NCBI RefSeq assembly: GCF_003688555.1
Contig: NZ_REFR01000013.1
Span: 1 to 64,000 of the forward strand
Direction: 5' to 3'
DNA: 64,000 bases
Origin: Eilatimonas milleporae
GTDB taxonomy: Bacteria; Pseudomonadota; Alphaproteobacteria; Sphingomonadales; Kordiimonadaceae
Both the position numbers and the translations under genes were made by a program. Below the pieces are notes generated by a model. It was given only the letters and a program-made list of their open reading frames with translations. It ran no database searches and was not told the DNA's origin. Below are positions 18,028 to 25,959 of this stretch, in pieces; within the stretch, counting starts at the first letter, position 1, and each line of letters starts with the position of its first letter.

Positions 18028-19586
18028 GATACGGTTCTCTCGGATGTGCTTTTCCTGTCCAGTTGGGAAATCGTCTCGCACGGGAAGCGGATGATGAATT
18101 CCGTACCCGCGCCCGGCGTGCTGTCGCATGTGACCGTGCCGTCCAGATTTCCGGTCACCAGATTGTGGAGAATGTGCAGGCCGAGCCCGGTTCCGCCCTG
18201 CCCCCGTTTCGTCGTGACGAAGGGGTCGAAAATTTTGTCCTTGATGTCCTTGGGGATGCCGGCGCCGTCATCGGCGAAGCGCAGGGTCAGACGGCCCTGC
18301 GCCTGGGTTTCGAAACGGATGCGGATCTGCCCCCCGGTGCCGGGCGGATAGGCGTGCAGCAGGGCATTGGTCACCAGATTGGTGATGATCTGACTGAGTG
18401 TGCCGGGATAGATTTCGACGATCAGGCCGTGCGGGCAGTCGACCTCGATATGGACCGGTGATTTCTTGGTGATGGGGCGCAGGCTGGTCAGGATGTCGTA
18501 GACATATTCCTTGAGAATAACGGGACGTTTTTCGTCCATTGTCTGGTCGACGGAGACCTGTTTGAAACTTTTCACCAGCTCCGACGTGCGCGTCAGATTG
18601 TTCTGAATGATCTCCAGCCCTTCCACCGTTTCCTGGAAATAGGCCGTCAGCCCTTCTTCCGTCAGGGTTTCCGCCTCATAGGCACCGCGTGTCTGCAGGG
18701 TCTGTTCCCGGACATGGCTGGCGGCTGTCAGACAGACACCGACGGGGGTGTTGATCTCATGCGCGACACCCGCAACCATGGTTGACAGGGATGTCATTTT
18801 TTCTGCCTGGATGACCTCATTGCGCCTGCGTTCGCGGATCAGCCGCCGGCGGGTCATGGCCAGATCGCGGTAGTCCCGCGAGATACCGGACGACACCACC
18901 AGCCCGAAAAACGGGACGGCAAGTCCCTTGGCGATGACCATGCCCAGCACGATCAGAAAGACACTGGACACCGTCTTGTCGACCAGGGGTTCAAATTCCT
19001 CGCTGTTGGCGGAAAATCCGTCGATGGTTTCTTCAAGCACATGCACGATGGCCAGACGGTCGCCATTCACCCCGTCCGCCCTGGCCACTCCGTCCACCCT
19101 GTCCACCCCGTTCATCTGGGCATGGTTTTCCAGCATGGTCAGGGTCCGATTGGCCAGATCGATATCCTCGCGGCACAATTCCAGCGCCCTGTGGGTGCCG
19201 AGCAGACGCATCACCATACGGTCGACGACATTGACGGCCTCGAGGCATGCCATGGGCTGTTTGCGAATATCAAGGACCACAGACTGTATCCTCTCAAGCG
19301 GGACCGTACCGCTTTTGTAGGCGCTGACCTGCTGATTGAGGATATGGACATGTTTCTGGTGCAGATAGTTCAGATTGTGCATGGTGCTGCCGAGCTGGAT
19401 CTCATAGGCACCGAAGACGCTGAGCATTCCGGATATGAGGACGAGGCTGTTCAGCAGATTAAGCCTGAAGGGCACGGACAGGCTGGAGATTTTCTCCCGC
19501 CTTTTACGCCGAAGCCTTGCGCGCGATGCGCCGGCGGCGGGTATGGGCCCCAGACCATTTTCCAGTATCGACGATTTGGCACGCAC
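18024..19586 (-). CDS. Membrane sensor histidine kinase
   Basis: Protein of 520 aa. Two membrane segments (about 40-60 and 207-233) flank a periplasmic sensor of unknown ligand that contains a diverged 18-nt repeat (VDRVDGVARADGVNGD). The kinase core has His276 in VAGVAHEINTPVG, an N box QIITNLVTNALLHAYP, DDGAGIPKDI and GGTGLGLHILHNLV. The start is GTG 19586, with AGGGGG upstream. It is coupled to the HD-GYP regulator, so it probably sets c-di-GMP turnover in response to an envelope signal. The HEINTPVG H-box matches kinases often found with DUF3369 regulators. Confidence 0.88.
   Translation of the reverse strand: MRAKSSILENGLGPIPAAGASRARLRRKRREKISSLSVPFRLNLLNSLVLISGMLSVFGAYEIQLGSTMHNLNYLHQKHVHILNQQVSAYKSGTVPLERIQSVVLDIRKQPMACLEAVNVVDRMVMRLLGTHRALELCREDIDLANRTLTMLENHAQMNGVDRVDGVARADGVNGDRLAIVHVLEETIDGFSANSEEFEPLVDKTVSSVFLIVLGMVIAKGLAVPFFGLVVSSGISRDYRDLAMTRRRLIRERRRNEVIQAEKMTSLSTMVAGVAHEINTPVGVCLTAASHVREQTLQTRGAYEAETLTEEGLTAYFQETVEGLEIIQNNLTRTSELVKSFKQVSVDQTMDEKRPVILKEYVYDILTSLRPITKKSPVHIEVDCPHGLIVEIYPGTLSQIITNLVTNALLHAYPPGTGGQIRIRFETQAQGRLTLRFADDGAGIPKDIKDKIFDPFVTTKRGQGGTGLGLHILHNLVTGNLDGTVTCDSTPGAGTEFIIRFPCETISQLDRKSTSERTVS
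19070..19123 (-). repeat. Degenerate 18-nt tandem repeat, three units, in histidine kinase
   Basis: Plus-strand units of 18 nt start at 19070, 19088 and 19106 (for example CCCCGTCCGCCCTGGCCA and CTCCGTCCACCCTGTCCA). They encode Asp/Gly/Val/Arg-rich residues in the periplasmic sensor part. Confidence 0.6.
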
Positions 19587-19745
19587 CGCAGACCCCCTGC
19601 GACCCCCATCGCATGCGCAGTGTCTGGCTTTTCACAAACCTAACACCACGGCTGTGGCGCAGACAGGCGGACAGGCTGAATCGCGCCCGCCCCTTTTCAT
19701 TTTGCAGCGGAGACGGCCGGCAATATACTTTATGGGGTTGTTTTA

Positions 19746-20189
19746 CTACAAAAGGTCGCGCAGCTGCTCGGTCAGGTCATGCTCGTTCAGATGGACCAGA
19801 TCGGACGGCTGTTCCACCGCCAGGCGGTTTTGAGCCTGTTTGTGCAGGTGGCCGCGTAATTCGCCAAGCGCCTTCGGCGGCGCGATCAGGACAAGCCGGT
19901 CGTACCGGTCCGCCAAAGCGCCCTTGTTCAGTCGGTCCGCCAGATCGGCGAGAAAACGGGTCTTGGCGTGGGCGCGCGGGTCCGCCCCCTCAAGGCGGTG
20001 ACGACCCTGGCCGCCACTGTCGAAGGTCCTGCCGCGTGTGTCGGCCGTTCCGCGCGGCAGGCCGGCTTCCAGATCGGCGACACTGTCGTCCAGCTTGGTC
20101 AAACCGTCCTTTTTGCCGTGGCTGACAAAAATCCGCGCCTGTCCGCCATCGGCAACCACCAGCCATGTGACTTTTGTCTGCACCCGCAT
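19746..20189 (-). CDS. Host attachment family protein (PF10116, baeRF-like)
   Basis: Protein of 147 aa. The start MRVQTKVTWLVVADGGQARIF and the later RYDRLVLIAPPKALGELRGHL are typical of PF10116, named from a plant-pathogen host-attachment protein but structurally related to eRF1-like/baeRF folds. No signal peptide or membrane segment is seen, so it is probably cytoplasmic and the family name should not be taken as function. ATG 20189 has a strong GGAGGG site 7 nt upstream. It is divergent from the Asp-rich protein gene. Confidence 0.82.
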   Translation of the reverse strand: MRVQTKVTWLVVADGGQARIFVSHGKKDGLTKLDDSVADLEAGLPRGTADTRGRTFDSGGQGRHRLEGADPRAHAKTRFLADLADRLNKGALADRYDRLVLIAPPKALGELRGHLHKQAQNRLAVEQPSDLVHLNEHDLTEQLRDLL

Positions 20190-20371
20190 TGTTCGACCCT
20201 CCGTTCCTGTCCAGATTTGTAAAGCGTGTCTGTCGGCCATGTTAACACTTTGCCGCCATCCCGCACGCGGGAAATGACGTGTCTCGGGCACAAGGCAACG
20301 GCAATGGTATCGACACTGACAGTCGCGGCGGCGTTGGTGGCGGCACGCCATGACGAACATCCCTAAATAAA

Positions 20372-20398
20372 TTGTATGTTTTCTACTTATGCTATATT
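20372..20398 (+). promoter_or_regulatory. Candidate promoter of the Asp-rich repeat protein gene
   Basis: In an AT-rich patch, TTGTAT (20372-20377) precedes an extended -10 TGCTATATT (20390-20398) with a 15-nt spacer; TATTAA at 20395-20400 would give a 17-nt spacer. The leader would be about 50 nt. Confidence 0.45.
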
Positions 20399-20456
20399 AA
20401 TCAAATGTATTAACCAGTTGTTTCTTCAATCGCTTTTCAAGGAAGGGGAAAAAGCC

Positions 20457-21776
20457 ATGAAGACCAGCCTGCATCGTTTTGTCCTGATCAGCGCGGTGGC
20501 CGTGCCCGTCTGGCTGGCGGCGCCGATGACACCGGCCACGGCGGCGGACCGGGACGGCGACGGTATCGAGGACCCGGTGGACCCGGACATGGACGGTGAC
20601 GGCATCGCCGACGACCCCAACGGCAACGGCAGGGTCGACCCCGGCGAGGACGGCAGTCCGTTCGATCTGGATAATGACGGTATCCGCGACGAACTGGACA
20701 AGGACATGGACGGGGACGGCACCCCCAATGACCGGGACCCCTTCCCCCGCGATTATGACGATGACGGCCTGCCCAACGATGTCGACCCCTTTCCACGCGA
20801 TCATGACAATGACAACATCCCGGACAGCGAAGACGACGACGATGATAATGACGGCATCAAGGATGCCGACGATCCCAGCCCGCGCGACGGTATCGCCGAC
20901 CCGGATGGCGACGGCCTGATCGACACGCCGGTGCCGGGCGTTCCCCTGCGCCCCGGACAGCGCGATCCCCATCCCGGCGATCATGACAATGACGGCAGTC
21001 CCGACAACGAGGACGACGATGACGACAATGACGGTATTCCGGACAGCCAGGACCGCTATCCGCGCGACCATGACAATGACGGTATCCCCGACGGCACCGA
21101 CAGGGATGACGACAATGACGGTATTGCCGACGGCCGGGACGCCAGCCCGTACGACCATGATAATGATGGAAACGACGACAAGGATGACAGCGATGACGAC
21201 GGGGACGGGACACCGGATATCCGTGACCCCCTGCCCCATGACCATGATAATGACGGCGAACCCGACCGCACGGACAGCGACGACGACAATGACAACAGAC
21301 CCGACACGGCGGAAGACACCAATGGCAACGGGCGGGTGGATGCAGGTGAAACCAGCCCGGTCAACAGGGACACGGACGGGGACGGAACCCCCGACGGCGA
21401 GGACAGCGCGCCCCTGAACGGCGGCATGGCCGGTGACCTGGACGGCGACGGCGTCGACGATGTCGCCGATAGTGACGATGACGGCGACGGCATCAACGAT
21501 GCGGATGACGCCCACCCTCGCGACCTGGACAATGACGGCGATCCGGATGTCACCGACCCCGACGATGACGGCGACGGTGTCCGCGACAGTGTGGAACGCC
21601 AGGCCGGGTCCAACCCCCGCGATGCCGCCAGCACACCAGGTGCCATATCCACCGCGCCCGGCCGAGAGACAGCAATTGGCGGCGGGGTTTCCGTGACGGC
21701 GCTGATTGCCTCCCTTCTGGCCGGACTTCTCGGCGGCCTGATCGGTGTGCGCCTGTTCAGGCGGCACGACGGCTAG
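20457..21776 (+). CDS. Asp-rich thrombospondin-type-3-like calcium-binding repeat protein, anchored at the C-terminus
   Basis: Protein of 439 aa. A signal peptide (MKTSLHRFVLISAVAVPVWLAAPMTPATA) precedes about 370 residues of DxDxDG(x)xD repeats resembling thrombospondin type 3 and other Ca2+-binding surface proteins, extremely acidic and without catalytic domain. The end has a glycine-rich hydrophobic segment (GGGVSVTALIASLLAGLLGGLIGV) and a basic tail RLFRRHDG, the layout of a C-terminal membrane anchor or sorting signal. ATG 20457 follows AAGGAAGGGG. Repeats such as DHDNDG recur at DNA level (GACCATGACAATGACGG). Likely calcium-dependent, rod-like surface protein; partner unknown. Confidence 0.85.
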   Translation: MKTSLHRFVLISAVAVPVWLAAPMTPATAADRDGDGIEDPVDPDMDGDGIADDPNGNGRVDPGEDGSPFDLDNDGIRDELDKDMDGDGTPNDRDPFPRDYDDDGLPNDVDPFPRDHDNDNIPDSEDDDDDNDGIKDADDPSPRDGIADPDGDGLIDTPVPGVPLRPGQRDPHPGDHDNDGSPDNEDDDDDNDGIPDSQDRYPRDHDNDGIPDGTDRDDDNDGIADGRDASPYDHDNDGNDDKDDSDDDGDGTPDIRDPLPHDHDNDGEPDRTDSDDDNDNRPDTAEDTNGNGRVDAGETSPVNRDTDGDGTPDGEDSAPLNGGMAGDLDGDGVDDVADSDDDGDGINDADDAHPRDLDNDGDPDVTDPDDDGDGVRDSVERQAGSNPRDAASTPGAISTAPGRETAIGGGVSVTALIASLLAGLLGGLIGVRLFRRHDG

Positions 21777-21790
21777 GACCAAGAAGGCGG

Positions 21791-21813
21791 CCGGCCCGGC
21801 AAAGGCGGGCCGG
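21791..21813 (+). terminator. GC-rich hairpin after the Asp-rich gene
   Basis: CCGGCCCGGC and GGCGGGCCGG pair with one mismatch around a 3-nt loop, 15 nt after the stop codon. There is no T-run, so it may be a Rho-dependent or weak terminator. Confidence 0.4.
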
Positions 21814-21819
21814 ATAGAA

Positions 21820-21854
21820 GCAATTTGCATATGCAAATTGTATATGCAAATTGC
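21820..21854. promoter_or_regulatory. Compound AT-rich palindrome, operator-like
   Basis: A perfect 20-bp palindrome, 21821-21840, built from CAATTTGCAT and ATGCAAATTG, is followed after 5 nt by a third GCAAATTGC. The outer copies (21820-21828 and 21846-21854) also pair with each other, so the element has nested dyad symmetry. It is far more AT-rich than its surroundings and has no T-run, which fits a protein-binding site. A single GCAAATTG also occurs at 36355-36362 in another promoter region. Confidence 0.5.
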
Positions 21855-21916
21855 GGGCGCGGCGCGGCGTGAACACGGCACCACCTTGAACCGGGCGGTG
21901 ACACCGCAAATATGCC

Positions 21917-22003
21917 CTAAAGCCCTTTCAGGCACCGCAAACGGACCGAAAGGGCTTTAGGAAAACGGCAAAGGCCGTTGCAAACGCGCCTGCGAAAGCA
22001 GGC
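21917..22003 (+). promoter_or_regulatory. Three successive hairpins in the leader of the SPFH gene
   Basis: Hairpin 1: perfect 13-bp stem CTAAAGCCCTTTC / GAAAGGGCTTTAG (21917-21929 and 21948-21960), 18-nt loop. Hairpin 2: AACGGC / GCCGTT with loop AAAG (21964-21979). Hairpin 3: GCCTGC / GCAGGC with a GAAA tetraloop (21988-22003). The ribosome site AGGGGGAG follows at once. No T-run follows hairpin 1, so an RNA element, attenuator or mRNA-stabilising structure is more likely than a plain terminator. No known riboswitch was recognised. Confidence 0.55.
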
Positions 22004-22015
22004 AGGGGGAGCTTT

Positions 22016-23185
22016 ATGGTAGAAACACTGATCCTGTTCGGTGTCCTGATACTGGTCGCCGTCATTCTGGTTTTTTCCGCCGTCGTTCTGGTACGGCAGG
22101 GCAATGAATACACGCTGGAACGGCTGGGCCGGTTCGTGAAGACACTGCGCCCCGGCTTTCATGTCATCATCCCCTTCATCGAGCGCATCGGTGCCCGCAT
22201 CAATCTGATGGAGCAGGTGCTGGACATTCCGACCCAGGAGGTGATCACCCGCGACAATGCCATGGTGGCCGCCGACGGGGTGGTGTTTTTCCAGGTCATG
22301 GATGCGGCGAAAGCGGCCTATGAGGTGCGCAATCTGAACCTGGCCATTCTCAATCTGACCATGACCAATCTGCGGACGGTGATGGGGTCCATGGATCTGG
22401 ACGAACTGCTGTCCAAGCGGGACGACATCAACGCCCGCCTGATGAGCGTGGTGGACGAGGCCACCCAGCCCTGGGGGGTGAAAATCACCCGTATCGAGAT
22501 CAAGGACATCGCGCCGCCCCGGGATATCGTAAACGCCATGGCCCGCCAGATGAAGGCCGAGCGCGAGAAACGCGCCGCCATTCTCGAGGCCGAGGGCCAG
22601 CGGGAATCCGAAATCCTGCGCGCCGAAGGCGAAAAGCGCGCCGCCATTCTGGAGGCCGAAGGCCGGCGCGAGGCCGCCTTCAAGGATGCCGAGGCACGCG
22701 AACGCGAGGCCGAAGCCGAGGCGAAGGCGACGGAAATGGTCTCGACCGCGATCGCGGCGGGCGACGGACAGGCGATCCAGTATTTCGTGGCGCAAAAATA
22801 TGTGGATGCGCTGAAGGATTTCGCCGCCTCGCCCAATGAAAAGCTGGTCTTCATGCCGCTGGAAGCGTCCAGCGTGATCGGAGCGATCGGCGGTATTTCC
22901 GACCTGCTGGGCGACATCGGCGGCAGGGCCGGCGGCGGCTCCGGTGACGGGCGCGGAACGGGGCGCGGAAAAACCCCCGCGCCCCTGGACAATGACAGAG
23001 CCCACAGGCCGTCCCCGGACAGCTCTGCATCCCCTGCACCCTTTGGGTCGTCCGGGTCTTCCCGGGCGTCCGCATCGTTCGGGACACCGCGGATGACCAC
23101 CGGCTACGGCGCAATGCCATACGGCCTGGCGGACACCGGCGGCACACGCCGCACCAGCGACAGCGGCATCCCGACGGTGGAGTGA
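22016..23185 (+). CDS. SPFH/band 7 membrane protein (paraslipin/QmcA-like)
   Basis: Protein of 389 aa. One N-terminal membrane segment (LILFGVLILVAVILVFSAVVLV, 5-26) is followed by an SPFH domain (RQGNEYTLERLGRF, DIPTQEVITRDNAMV, TNLRTVMGSMDLDELLSKRDDIN) and a long heptad region rich in EKRAAILEAEG units (about 180-245) that drives oligomerisation. The last 90 residues are low-complexity Gly/Ser/Arg. Such proteins form detergent-resistant membrane assemblies and pair with NfeD proteins, which is the next gene. Its stop overlaps the possible GTG start of that gene. Confidence 0.93.
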   Translation: MVETLILFGVLILVAVILVFSAVVLVRQGNEYTLERLGRFVKTLRPGFHVIIPFIERIGARINLMEQVLDIPTQEVITRDNAMVAADGVVFFQVMDAAKAAYEVRNLNLAILNLTMTNLRTVMGSMDLDELLSKRDDINARLMSVVDEATQPWGVKITRIEIKDIAPPRDIVNAMARQMKAEREKRAAILEAEGQRESEILRAEGEKRAAILEAEGRREAAFKDAEAREREAEAEAKATEMVSTAIAAGDGQAIQYFVAQKYVDALKDFAASPNEKLVFMPLEASSVIGAIGGISDLLGDIGGRAGGGSGDGRGTGRGKTPAPLDNDRAHRPSPDSSASPAPFGSSGSSRASASFGTPRMTTGYGAMPYGLADTGGTRRTSDSGIPTVE

Positions 23186-23190
23186 CGATC

Positions 23191-23664
23191 ATGGAAGGAA
23201 GTCTGGAAGGATTTATCAGCTGGCTCCTGGCCAATGGCGCGTGGCTGTGGCTGGCCATCGGACTGTTGATGCTGGCGGGCGAAATGGCCCTGCCCGGCGT
23301 CTATCTGCTGTGGATCGGACTGTCGGCCATGGTCACAGCGGGTTTTGCCGCGCTGCTGCCGGACCTCGGCCTGGTATGGCACGGGCTTGTCTTTGTCGCG
23401 CTGGCCGCCGGGTCGATCTATTCCGCCAACCGGTTTTTCTACGGGCGGCGCGGCGAGGCGGACGAGGCCCGCGTCAACCGGCGCGGCGGGCAGCATGTGG
23501 GCCGGGTGCTGACCGTGGTGGCGCCCATTGAAAACGGACGCGGCCACGTACAGATGGGCGACACGCGCTGGCTGGCCAGCGGCCCGGACACGGCGGCGGG
23601 CGCCAGGGTCCGCGTGACCGCCGTGGACGGCAGCCTGCTGATCGTGGAACCGGTGGAGGGCTGA
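23191..23664 (+). CDS. NfeD family membrane protein
   Basis: Protein of 157 aa with three hydrophobic segments in the first 80 residues (LLANGAWLWLAIGLLMLAGEMALPGVYLLWIGLSAMV…) and a C-terminal soluble OB-fold-like domain (GRVLTVVAPIENGRGHVQMGDTRWLASGPD) as in NfeD1b-type proteins. It works with the SPFH protein encoded immediately upstream in membrane organisation or quality control. ATG 23191 has GGAG 8 nt before it; a GTG at 23182 overlapping the upstream stop (GTGA) would add three residues. Confidence 0.9.
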   Translation: MEGSLEGFISWLLANGAWLWLAIGLLMLAGEMALPGVYLLWIGLSAMVTAGFAALLPDLGLVWHGLVFVALAAGSIYSANRFFYGRRGEADEARVNRRGGQHVGRVLTVVAPIENGRGHVQMGDTRWLASGPDTAAGARVRVTAVDGSLLIVEPVEG

Positions 23665-23703
23665 GGCCCTTCCGCCCTCCCCCGACAGTGAACGATCGCT
23701 GAC

Positions 23704-23733
23704 CGATTATTGGCGGATCATTGGCCGATCAGG
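23704..23733. repeat. Degenerate 11-nt tandem repeat, about three units
   Basis: CGATTATTGGC, GGATCATTGGC and CGATCAGG follow each other downstream of the NfeD gene. No gene is seen in the 260 nt to the cupin gene. Confidence 0.5.
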
Positions 23734-23924
23734 TGACGGTAACCGCGCGTCTCGCGCATCGCATCGCTTAGGCCGACGGCAAAGGCGGTGATGTCGGCCT
23801 TCCGCTGTGGCGGGCATGGCGACTGTCCCTGTCAGAAAACTGTCCCAGCCTGTCCGGCATTGCGCCCTTCAAACCGGGCCGCACAATAGGATAGTGTTGC
23901 GGGATCAACGGTGCGGAGACATCC

Positions 23925-24278
23925 ATGGCCATCAATGTAACGGAAAAATTCAACGCCTTCAGCGACCGGTGGCAACCCAAGCGCATCGCCGGGCTGAACG
24001 ATTATGACGTGCGCATCGCCAAGATCGAGGGGGAGTTTGTCTGGCACGCCCATCCGGACACGGACGAACTGTTCCTGATCTGGAAGGGCGCGATGGATAT
24101 ACAGTACCGCGACAGAACCGTGTCCTTGAAGGAAGGCGACCTGCATGTGGTGCCGAAAGGCACGGACCACCGGCCGGTGGCGCACGGGGAATGCTGGATC
24201 ATGATGATCGAACCGTCGGACACGGTGAACACCGGCGATACCGGCGGCGAAAGAACGCGCGCGGTGGAGACACTGTGA
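23925..24278 (+). CDS. Cupin domain protein
   Basis: Protein of 117 aa, single cupin barrel. Motif 1 is visible as FVWHAHPDTDELFLIWKG with metal-ligand histidines and glutamate (about 39-56), and motif 2 as GDLHVVPKGTDHRPVAHGE. It is cytoplasmic by appearance. The C-terminus carries a short 9-nt duplication (TGDTGG). GGAGAC precedes the ATG. Function unknown; small cupins act as isomerases, dioxygenases or sensors. Confidence 0.85.
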   Translation: MAINVTEKFNAFSDRWQPKRIAGLNDYDVRIAKIEGEFVWHAHPDTDELFLIWKGAMDIQYRDRTVSLKEGDLHVVPKGTDHRPVAHGECWIMMIEPSDTVNTGDTGGERTRAVETL

Positions 24279-24337
24279 GTAGCAGGGTGAGTACCGGCTG
24301 ACGGCGGCCCGACCGCCGGATTTGAAGGGGAAAAGAC

Positions 24338-25207
24338 ATGACAATCTTTCGGCGCCATCGGGGTCCAATCCGTACCACACACGGTATCAGGAGCCTGCCA
24401 CCGCGTATAAAAGCCTGCGCGGCCATGCTGTTCGTGGCGGCCGGGGTCTTCGGTCCGGCGGCGCAGCACGCCGCGCGCGCAGCCGACACCATTGTCGATC
24501 TCAGCCATGCCTACGGGCCCGACACCATTTACTGGCCGACGGCGGAAAAGGGGTTCGAGCATACCGAGCTGGCTTACGGCGAAACGCCGGGGGGCTATTT
24601 CTATTCGGCCTATGCGCTGGCGACGGCCGAGCATGGCGGCACCCACATGGATGCGCCGATCCATTTTTTCGCCGAGCGGCGCACGGTCGATCAGATCCCG
24701 GTCGGCGACATGGTGCTGCCGGTGCGGGTGATCGATGTCTCGGCCCGGGCGGCGGCTGAGCCCGCCTACCGCCTGACGGTGGCCGATATCACGGCGTTTG
24801 AAGCCGCGCACGGACCGGTCCCGGCCGGCAGCGCGGTTCTGATGCGCACGGACTGGTCAAAACGCTGGCCGGATACGAAAGCCTATATGGGCGACGACAC
24901 GCCGGGCGATGCCTCAAACCTGATCTTTCCGGGGTTCGGCGCGGAGGCGGCGCGCCTGCTGGTGGCGCGCGGCGTGAAGATGATCGGCGTTGACACCGCC
25001 TCCATCGACCATGGGCCGTCGACGGATTTCATGGTCCACCGCGTCGTGGCGGACGCCAACATTCCGGCGCTGGAAAACCTGACAAACCTGGCAGACCTGC
25101 CACCGACCGGTGCGACGCTGATCGCCCTGCCGATGAAAATCACCGGCGGATCCGGCGGACCGGCACGGGTGATCGCACTGGTCCCGGAACAGGACGGGCG
25201 CGACTGA
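24338..25207 (+). CDS. Exported cyclase family protein (kynurenine-formamidase-like fold)
   Basis: Protein of 289 aa. An N-terminal hydrophobic segment ending AARAAD suggests export. The metal-binding HGGTHMDAP at 99-107 and the later DTASIDHGPS are signatures of the cyclase family (Pfam Cyclase), which hydrolyses amides or lactone-like bonds with divalent metal. The periplasmic location argues against a role in tryptophan breakdown. A strong AAGGGGAAAAG ribosome site precedes the ATG; it starts 59 nt after the cupin stop, in the same direction. Confidence 0.85.
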   Translation: MTIFRRHRGPIRTTHGIRSLPPRIKACAAMLFVAAGVFGPAAQHAARAADTIVDLSHAYGPDTIYWPTAEKGFEHTELAYGETPGGYFYSAYALATAEHGGTHMDAPIHFFAERRTVDQIPVGDMVLPVRVIDVSARAAAEPAYRLTVADITAFEAAHGPVPAGSAVLMRTDWSKRWPDTKAYMGDDTPGDASNLIFPGFGAEAARLLVARGVKMIGVDTASIDHGPSTDFMVHRVVADANIPALENLTNLADLPPTGATLIALPMKITGGSGGPARVIALVPEQDGRD

Positions 25208-25260
25208 AGGGCTGGTACCAGCCGGGCCCGCCACCAGCGATTTTGCCATGCAGATTCCGC

Positions 25261-25292
25261 TTGACGATGGATCTCTCACTCGTAAATATAAT
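25261..25292 (+). promoter_or_regulatory. Candidate promoter of the TetR gene
   Basis: TTGACG (25261-25266) is followed 17 nt later by AAATAT and 20 nt later by a perfect TATAAT (25287-25292), only 8 nt before the ATG at 25300. If TATAAT is used, transcription would begin at or next to the start codon, giving a leaderless mRNA; no ribosome site is seen there. Confidence 0.4.
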
Positions 25293-25299
25293 CACTGTT

Positions 25300-25959
25300 A
25301 TGCCAAAAAAAATCGACCTCACCGCACAGCGCCACATGATCACCGATGCCGCCATCGGCGTCATCAACCGGACCGGGCTGGACGGCGCCCGCCTGCGCGA
25401 CGTTGCCCGTGCCGCCAATGTGACGACCGGTGCGGTGACACACTATTTTGACGGCAAGGACGCGGTTCTGGAAGCAACGCTGGAGGAAGTTGTCCGCCGC
25501 ACGCTGAAACGGATGACCGCCGCCACCGGACCCGGTGCCACCGAAAGTCCGGAACGCTTCATCCAAAGTGTCTGCGGGTATCTGCCGCTGGACGCGGAGA
25601 GCCGGGGCGAATGGCGCGTCTGGCTTGCCTTTTGGGGCCGCGCCATTTCCGACGAACGCCTGGGCCGCGTGCACCAGGGGTATTATCGCGGCATCACGCA
25701 CCGGCTGATCACACCGTTGCGGGCGCTGGCCCCCGAGGGGCGCAAACCATCCCGCAAGCGGGCACTGGCATGCGCGGATGGCCTGATCGCCGCACTGGAC
25801 GGCGTTGGCACCCGTGCCACGCTTGAACCGGATCTGTGGCCGCCCGACCGTCAAAAGGAAACCCTGACCGGCCTGCTGCTGCCGTTGCTGACGGCGTTTA
25901 CCAACGGCACGGACACTCCGCCCCATGATCAAACCAGGCAAAAGGATGACGCGTCATGA
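25300..25959 (+). CDS. TetR/AcrR family transcriptional regulator
   Basis: Protein of 219 aa. The N-terminal helix-turn-helix (GLDGARLRDVARAANVTTGAVTHYFDGKDAVLEATL) is canonical TetR, closest by eye to BetI-like members with the AVTHYF recognition helix. The C-terminal ligand domain is the usual length. ATG 25300 gives the normal short N-terminal arm; ATGs at 25243 and 25267 are possible. Its stop overlaps the start of a dienelactone-hydrolase gene (ATGA), so it probably regulates that gene and itself. Confidence 0.9.
   Translation: MPKKIDLTAQRHMITDAAIGVINRTGLDGARLRDVARAANVTTGAVTHYFDGKDAVLEATLEEVVRRTLKRMTAATGPGATESPERFIQSVCGYLPLDAESRGEWRVWLAFWGRAISDERLGRVHQGYYRGITHRLITPLRALAPEGRKPSRKRALACADGLIAALDGVGTRATLEPDLWPPDRQKETLTGLLLPLLTAFTNGTDTPPHDQTRQKDDAS

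Noticed and set aside
20821-21600. Asp-rich repeats considered as a CRISPR-like or satellite array
   Set aside because: Units vary in length and sequence, are in frame throughout, have no spacers and encode a coherent calcium-repeat protein.
20397-21935. A 512-aa minus-strand frame rich in valine and isoleucine
   Set aside because: It is the antisense of the Asp codon repeats (GAC/GAT read as GTC/ATC), which explains its composition; it has no ribosome site or family match.
21917-21960. Hairpin 1 as an ordinary terminator of the Asp-rich gene
   Set aside because: It lies 140 nt after the stop, lacks a T-run and is followed by two more hairpins and a ribosome site. A terminator role cannot be excluded, so it is listed as a leader element.
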